Positions 32,215 through 34,658 of a stretch of 34,658 bases of DNA are shown in pieces. The DNA is taken from IMG/VR virus record IMGVR_UViG_3300025000_001225, positions 1-34,658 of that record; one strand, written 5' to 3'. A model generated the notes under the pieces. That model saw only the letters and a list, made by a program, of their open reading frames with translations, had not been told where the DNA came from and searched no databases. A program made the position numbers and the translations under genes. Every line of letters starts with the position of its first letter. Within the stretch, counting starts at the first letter, position 1. Source of the stretch: a virus.

Positions 32215-32434
32215 CATGAAAACTAATGGTAGCAGCACTGGAGATAAAGTCAAAAAAGCCGTCAAAGAATCAGGTATGACTCAGCCGGAAGTAGCAGAAA
32301 AAGCAGGTGTATCAAAGGACCATTTACACAAGGTAAAGCAAGAAATGACACCTGTATCGGTAAAGTTTCTGGCCCGGATTGCACCTGTCGTTAAAAAGCC
32401 ACTTGAATGGTTTTTAAAACGTAACGGAAAGTGA
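32198..32434 (+). CDS. Second small HTH protein
   Basis: 78 residues from TTG 32198 (ATG 32216 is a weaker alternative). Core 'VKESGMTQPEVAEKAGVSKD' and 'LHKVKQEMTPVSVKFLARI' is an XRE-like helix-turn-helix. It overlaps the preceding Cro-like gene by 17 bases. Probably a second regulator of the early operon. Confidence 0.78.
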   Translation: MNLLPNMKTNGSSTGDKVKKAVKESGMTQPEVAEKAGVSKDHLHKVKQEMTPVSVKFLARIAPVVKKPLEWFLKRNGK

Positions 32435-32444
32435 GGTGAAACCA

Positions 32445-32678
32445 TTGCCACCAAAAGCCTATACCAAAGAAACATTACCAGATATTTTAACCGCGCAACA
32501 CATATCAGACTATCTTAGTATTTCCCGTCGAAGGGTGTATGAACTATTCCAATTAAAACCGGAGGCCGGTGGGATTCCTAATCTTGACATTGGAGCTTCT
32601 AAGCGTGTTGATAAGCAGGATTTCCTTAACTGGATTGATGCGCGTAAGCAGGCTAAAGCGAAAAAATCGGCAAGTTAA
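32445..32678 (+). CDS. Excisionase-like HTH_17 (AlpA/MerR-type) protein
   Basis: About 77 residues from TTG 32445 (GTG 32436 is an alternative). 'LTAQHISDYLSISRRRVYEL' is the excisionase-type HTH, followed by 'DIGASKRVDKQDFLNWIDAR', the wing and the typical DFxxW end. Such proteins direct excision with a tyrosine integrase or act as regulators. GAGGTGAAACCA precedes it. It could be the Xis partner of the integrase encoded on the other strand. Confidence 0.78.
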   Translation: MPPKAYTKETLPDILTAQHISDYLSISRRRVYELFQLKPEAGGIPNLDIGASKRVDKQDFLNWIDARKQAKAKKSAS

Positions 32679-32692
32679 AGGCGGTGCTGCAG

Positions 32693-32917
32693 ATGAATAT
32701 CTACAGACAGGCCCGGATAAAGGCAGGATTTCGAAGTAGGTTAGAGGCAGCGGAGAAAATATTCATCGGAGAGAAAACGCTTGCTCGTATTGAAGCAGGT
32801 AAGCGAACACCAACCCCTGACGAAGTGGCAGTGCTGGCTAAAGCCTACGGTCGGGAGGTTGCCTGTCGGTACTGCAGCAGTTGTCCAGTTAAAAATTATA
32901 TCCAAGTGGCCGAGTAA
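32693..32917 (+). CDS. Third small HTH protein with Cys cluster
   Basis: 74 residues from the ATG at 32693, after AAGGCGGTG. 'RQARIKAGFRSRLEAAEKIF' and 'GEKTLARIEAGKRTPTPDEV' is an XRE HTH. The C-terminal 'ACRYCSSCPVKNYI' adds a CxxC-x-x-C, probably metal binding. Such C-terminal Cys additions are found in several small phage HTH proteins. A GTG at 32684 is an in-frame alternative start. Confidence 0.75.
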   Translation: MNIYRQARIKAGFRSRLEAAEKIFIGEKTLARIEAGKRTPTPDEVAVLAKAYGREVACRYCSSCPVKNYIQVAE

Positions 32918-32928
32918 CCGGGCCACTT
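32904..32928. other. Perfect 8-bp hairpin at the end of the HTH gene
   Basis: AAGTGGCC (32904-32911) and GGCCACTT (32921-32928) flank a 9-base loop that holds the TAA stop. No T run follows on the + strand, so it is a weak terminator candidate or an mRNA-stability element. Confidence 0.5.
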
Positions 32929-33061
32929 AAAAAATAGACTTTCATGCTAGAAGCAAATAACTCCCTAGAATATGTGTATGTTATGAAATGGATTTTATGA
33001 CAGAAGGAGGTGAAAAGTAAGTTAGCCGATTACCAAAAAATATGAAAAGGTGGTTAAAACT

Positions 33062-33628
33062 ATGAGATTAGTTGACGTACAAAAAATGGGCCAAAAAGAA
33101 AAAACCCTTGCCATTGAAGTAGTTGAACTACTCGCAAGCAGGGGTGTAACAGTAGGCCAACTGAAAGATGCTTTAAGTGCTGCAAAGGTTGCTCTCGATT
33201 TCGTTGAGATTGATAATTTTGATCCTTACCAAATTGCTAAGAAATTTAACTTATCAAATTATGTGGCAGTAGATTACCAAGGTAAATTGGTTTACTGTAC
33301 TAAATGCCACGGACACTATCACCCTGTTAATAAAGAATGTCCTTACTGTGCTACTAAATCGGCAAATGCCGCGCCTATTGACAGGGAAGAGCTTAGTCAA
33401 ATATTCAAAGGATATCAACCGGCAATTGATTGCGTAGAAGCTACTTTTAAGCGTCACGAAGGAATTGAAACAGTTATTGTAAACCCTGATAGTTGGGTTG
33501 GTAAAGAACTGTTAACGCAAACCGGCAGAATCATTGACTTAAGAAGAGACGTAATGCGTCTGGAATCTACTATCAGTATATTGGCTTCTCAACTACTAGA
33601 GGGGATGCCTAACGTCACCGAAAAGTAA
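33062..33628 (+). CDS. Zinc-ribbon early phage protein, unknown function
   Basis: 188 residues from the ATG at 33062 (AAAAGGTGG upstream). A tiny frame ends at this ATG (ATGA). N-terminal helices 'LAIEVVELLASRGVTVGQLK' are followed by a ribbon CTKCHGHYHPVNKECPYC and a long C-terminal region including a coiled coil. It may be a replication or regulatory protein. No specific family recognised. The minus-strand gene overlaps its last 33 bases. Confidence 0.7.
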   Translation: MRLVDVQKMGQKEKTLAIEVVELLASRGVTVGQLKDALSAAKVALDFVEIDNFDPYQIAKKFNLSNYVAVDYQGKLVYCTKCHGHYHPVNKECPYCATKSANAAPIDREELSQIFKGYQPAIDCVEATFKRHEGIETVIVNPDSWVGKELLTQTGRIIDLRRDVMRLESTISILASQLLEGMPNVTEK

Positions 33629-33955
33629 TTCAACTTCTCCGTACGATGATTTAAAATCATTGAAATTATTTTTAATCCAGCGATGGTCTTCGTGAGTATT
33701 AATACTCTTCATAAGTTCATTGGAAAATAAATGGAAACAATGAAACAAATCATCTAGCTTAATATTTTTTAGCTTAACGTAATTGCAGGAGTAAATAGCA
33801 TAAGCAGAGCTGATGTACGAATTAGCTATAGACAGATAGCCGATGATAATTGAATTATCTTTCTCGGTCGAATCTAATTCGCGCATAGCATCACAAGCAC
33901 TAAAAAAACCAAGGCTTACTGTAACCATAAAACTTTTCCTAAAATGTTTATCCAA
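33596..33955 (-). CDS. Antisense small unknown protein (moron-like)
   Basis: 119 residues from a TTG at 33955 with GGGAGGTG upstream. The upstream part of the open frame lacks an RBS. Helical and Phe/Ser-rich ('KSFMVTVSLGFFSACDAMRE', 'LDDLFHCFHLFSNELMKSI'). AT-rich relative to its surroundings and on the opposite strand in an early operon, it looks like inserted cargo. It shares 33 bases with the end of the zinc-ribbon gene. Function unknown. It may be an anti-phage or host-modulating factor, but nothing shows this directly. Confidence 0.55.
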   Translation of the reverse strand: MDKHFRKSFMVTVSLGFFSACDAMRELDSTEKDNSIIIGYLSIANSYISSAYAIYSCNYVKLKNIKLDDLFHCFHLFSNELMKSINTHEDHRWIKNNFNDFKSSYGEVELLFGDVRHPL

Positions 33956-34034
33956 ATATCTCACCTCCCTTCCGTGTATGGTAGTCTGGACAACTAACCA
34001 TTCGACATGGAGGGAGAAAATTCCTTGAAAGGTG

Positions 34035-34658
34035 GTGTATGAGATAGAGAATTTAGCAGTAGTCAGACTCACAATAGCCGAACAGAAACATGATTTATTT
34101 GTAAAAGATTACCGTAACCAGAGGGTTATTACTTTGAAAGAAGTTGATACTCTCCATTGTCGGGTAGATGGTACAGCAAGAAGAAACTTTAACGATAACC
34201 GTAAACATTTCATCGAAGGCGAAGACTTCTTCGTACGGAATTCGTACGAAGCAAAAACGGAGTTTGGTATTACGGCTCCAAACGGCCTTACCCTTCTTAC
34301 CGAATCTGGCTATCTAATGCTAGTAAAATCCTTCACCGACGATTTGGCCTGGCAGGTACAACGCCAGCTAGTAAAACACTACTTCAGGGGTAAGGTTTCA
34401 AGTAAGCCGACTAAATTCCCTTGGGCCGACGATATGAACAAAGCCCTACGCCAAGATGCAAAGCTGACCAAAGACTTATCCAAGGTGGCCAGTATTAGAC
34501 TGAGGGCCAGCACACTTCGGCAGGTGCAGGGAAATACCGGCCACAACTACAGCGAGTTAATTGCCATACTCGAAGCCGATGCCGACGCTCAAGAACGTAA
34601 GATAGCAGAATCCGAAGCCCGAGCAGAACAGAAACGCATCGAAACCGAAGCCAAAGCG
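34035..34658 (+). CDS. ORF6N-domain antirepressor, 3' cut by window edge
   Basis: 208 residues are visible and the frame is still open at the window end. GTG start at 34035 (or GTG 34032) after GAAAGG. ORF6N signature: 'RVITLKEVDTLHCRVDGTAR', 'RNFNDNRKHFIEGEDFFVRN' and 'NGLTLLTESGYLMLVKSFTD'. The visible C-terminal part is a charged coiled coil. Antirepressors of this class antagonise the lysogeny repressor and sit in the early operon. Confidence 0.85.
   Translation, partial: MYEIENLAVVRLTIAEQKHDLFVKDYRNQRVITLKEVDTLHCRVDGTARRNFNDNRKHFIEGEDFFVRNSYEAKTEFGITAPNGLTLLTESGYLMLVKSFTDDLAWQVQRQLVKHYFRGKVSSKPTKFPWADDMNKALRQDAKLTKDLSKVASIRLRASTLRQVQGNTGHNYSELIAILEADADAQERKIAESEARAEQKRIETEAKA

Noticed and set aside
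33041-33064. Seven-codon frame ending at the start of the zinc-ribbon gene
   Set aside because: It could be a coupling leader, but it is too short to call as a gene.
1-34658. tRNA, rRNA, CRISPR array and IS element
   Set aside because: None could be recognised. Repeats found are short operator or arm-like sites, not spacer-repeat arrays, and no transposase is present.

Overview
The window reads as most of one temperate tailed phage (Siphoviridae-type, HK97-fold capsid, long tape measure). It probably comes from a low- to mid-GC Gram-positive-type bacterium in the Clostridia/Negativicutes range. The host call is inference. It rests on strong AGGAGG-type ribosome binding sites, frequent TTG and GTG starts, sigma-A-like promoters, a Firmicutes-style GAAC-N4-GTTC SOS box, and a copper-amine-oxidase-N-like secreted protein. 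I saw no tRNA, rRNA or CRISPR array, and no host housekeeping gene.

Layout on the + strand: the packaging and head module (1-8773) holds the end of the small terminase, large terminase, portal, prohead protease, major capsid protein with an extra C-terminal domain, connector proteins and a decoration-like protein. The tail module (8777-21694) holds a major tail protein with a C-terminal Ig-like domain, a tail assembly chaperone pair joined by a predicted -1 frameshift at CCCAAAC, the tape measure, distal tail protein, two small tail-tip proteins and a decayed partial gene copy. It continues with a C-type-lectin/FGE-fold protein that looks like a diversity-generating retroelement (DGR) target, and a large tail endopeptidase/tip protein. 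An accessory block (21699-25272) carries two reverse-strand cargo genes, two small forward genes and a subtilisin-like protease with a tail-like C-terminus. The lysis block (25398-26767) has a holin, an amidase and a small membrane protein.

Past the lysis genes comes a plasmid/ICE-like module (26970-29489): a small membrane protein, an FtsK/SpoIIIE-type ATPase, a replication-relaxation-like protein and a small basic protein. Next is a 370-base non-coding stretch with a perfect 27-base palindrome and paired GGTAAC repeats that look like integrase arm sites, then a reverse-strand tyrosine integrase. Upstream of the integrase lie a Cys-rich 62-residue gene with a LexA-type box inside its promoter, a protease-less Xre repressor, and a consensus rightward promoter with operators overlapping it. 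The rightward early operon follows: three small HTH or XRE genes, an excisionase-like HTH protein, a zinc-ribbon protein, an antisense small gene and the start of an ORF6N antirepressor.

The lysis and replication genes run directly into the putative attP and integrase with no host DNA between. The sequence therefore fits a circular or packaged phage, a plasmid-prophage, or a viral contig, rather than an integrated prophage end. The most interesting features are the DGR-like variable region without a visible reverse transcriptase or template repeat in this window, the HNH relic and damaged gene start just after it, the SOS-type promoter beside a repressor that lacks a cleavable domain, and the phage/ICE hybrid module.
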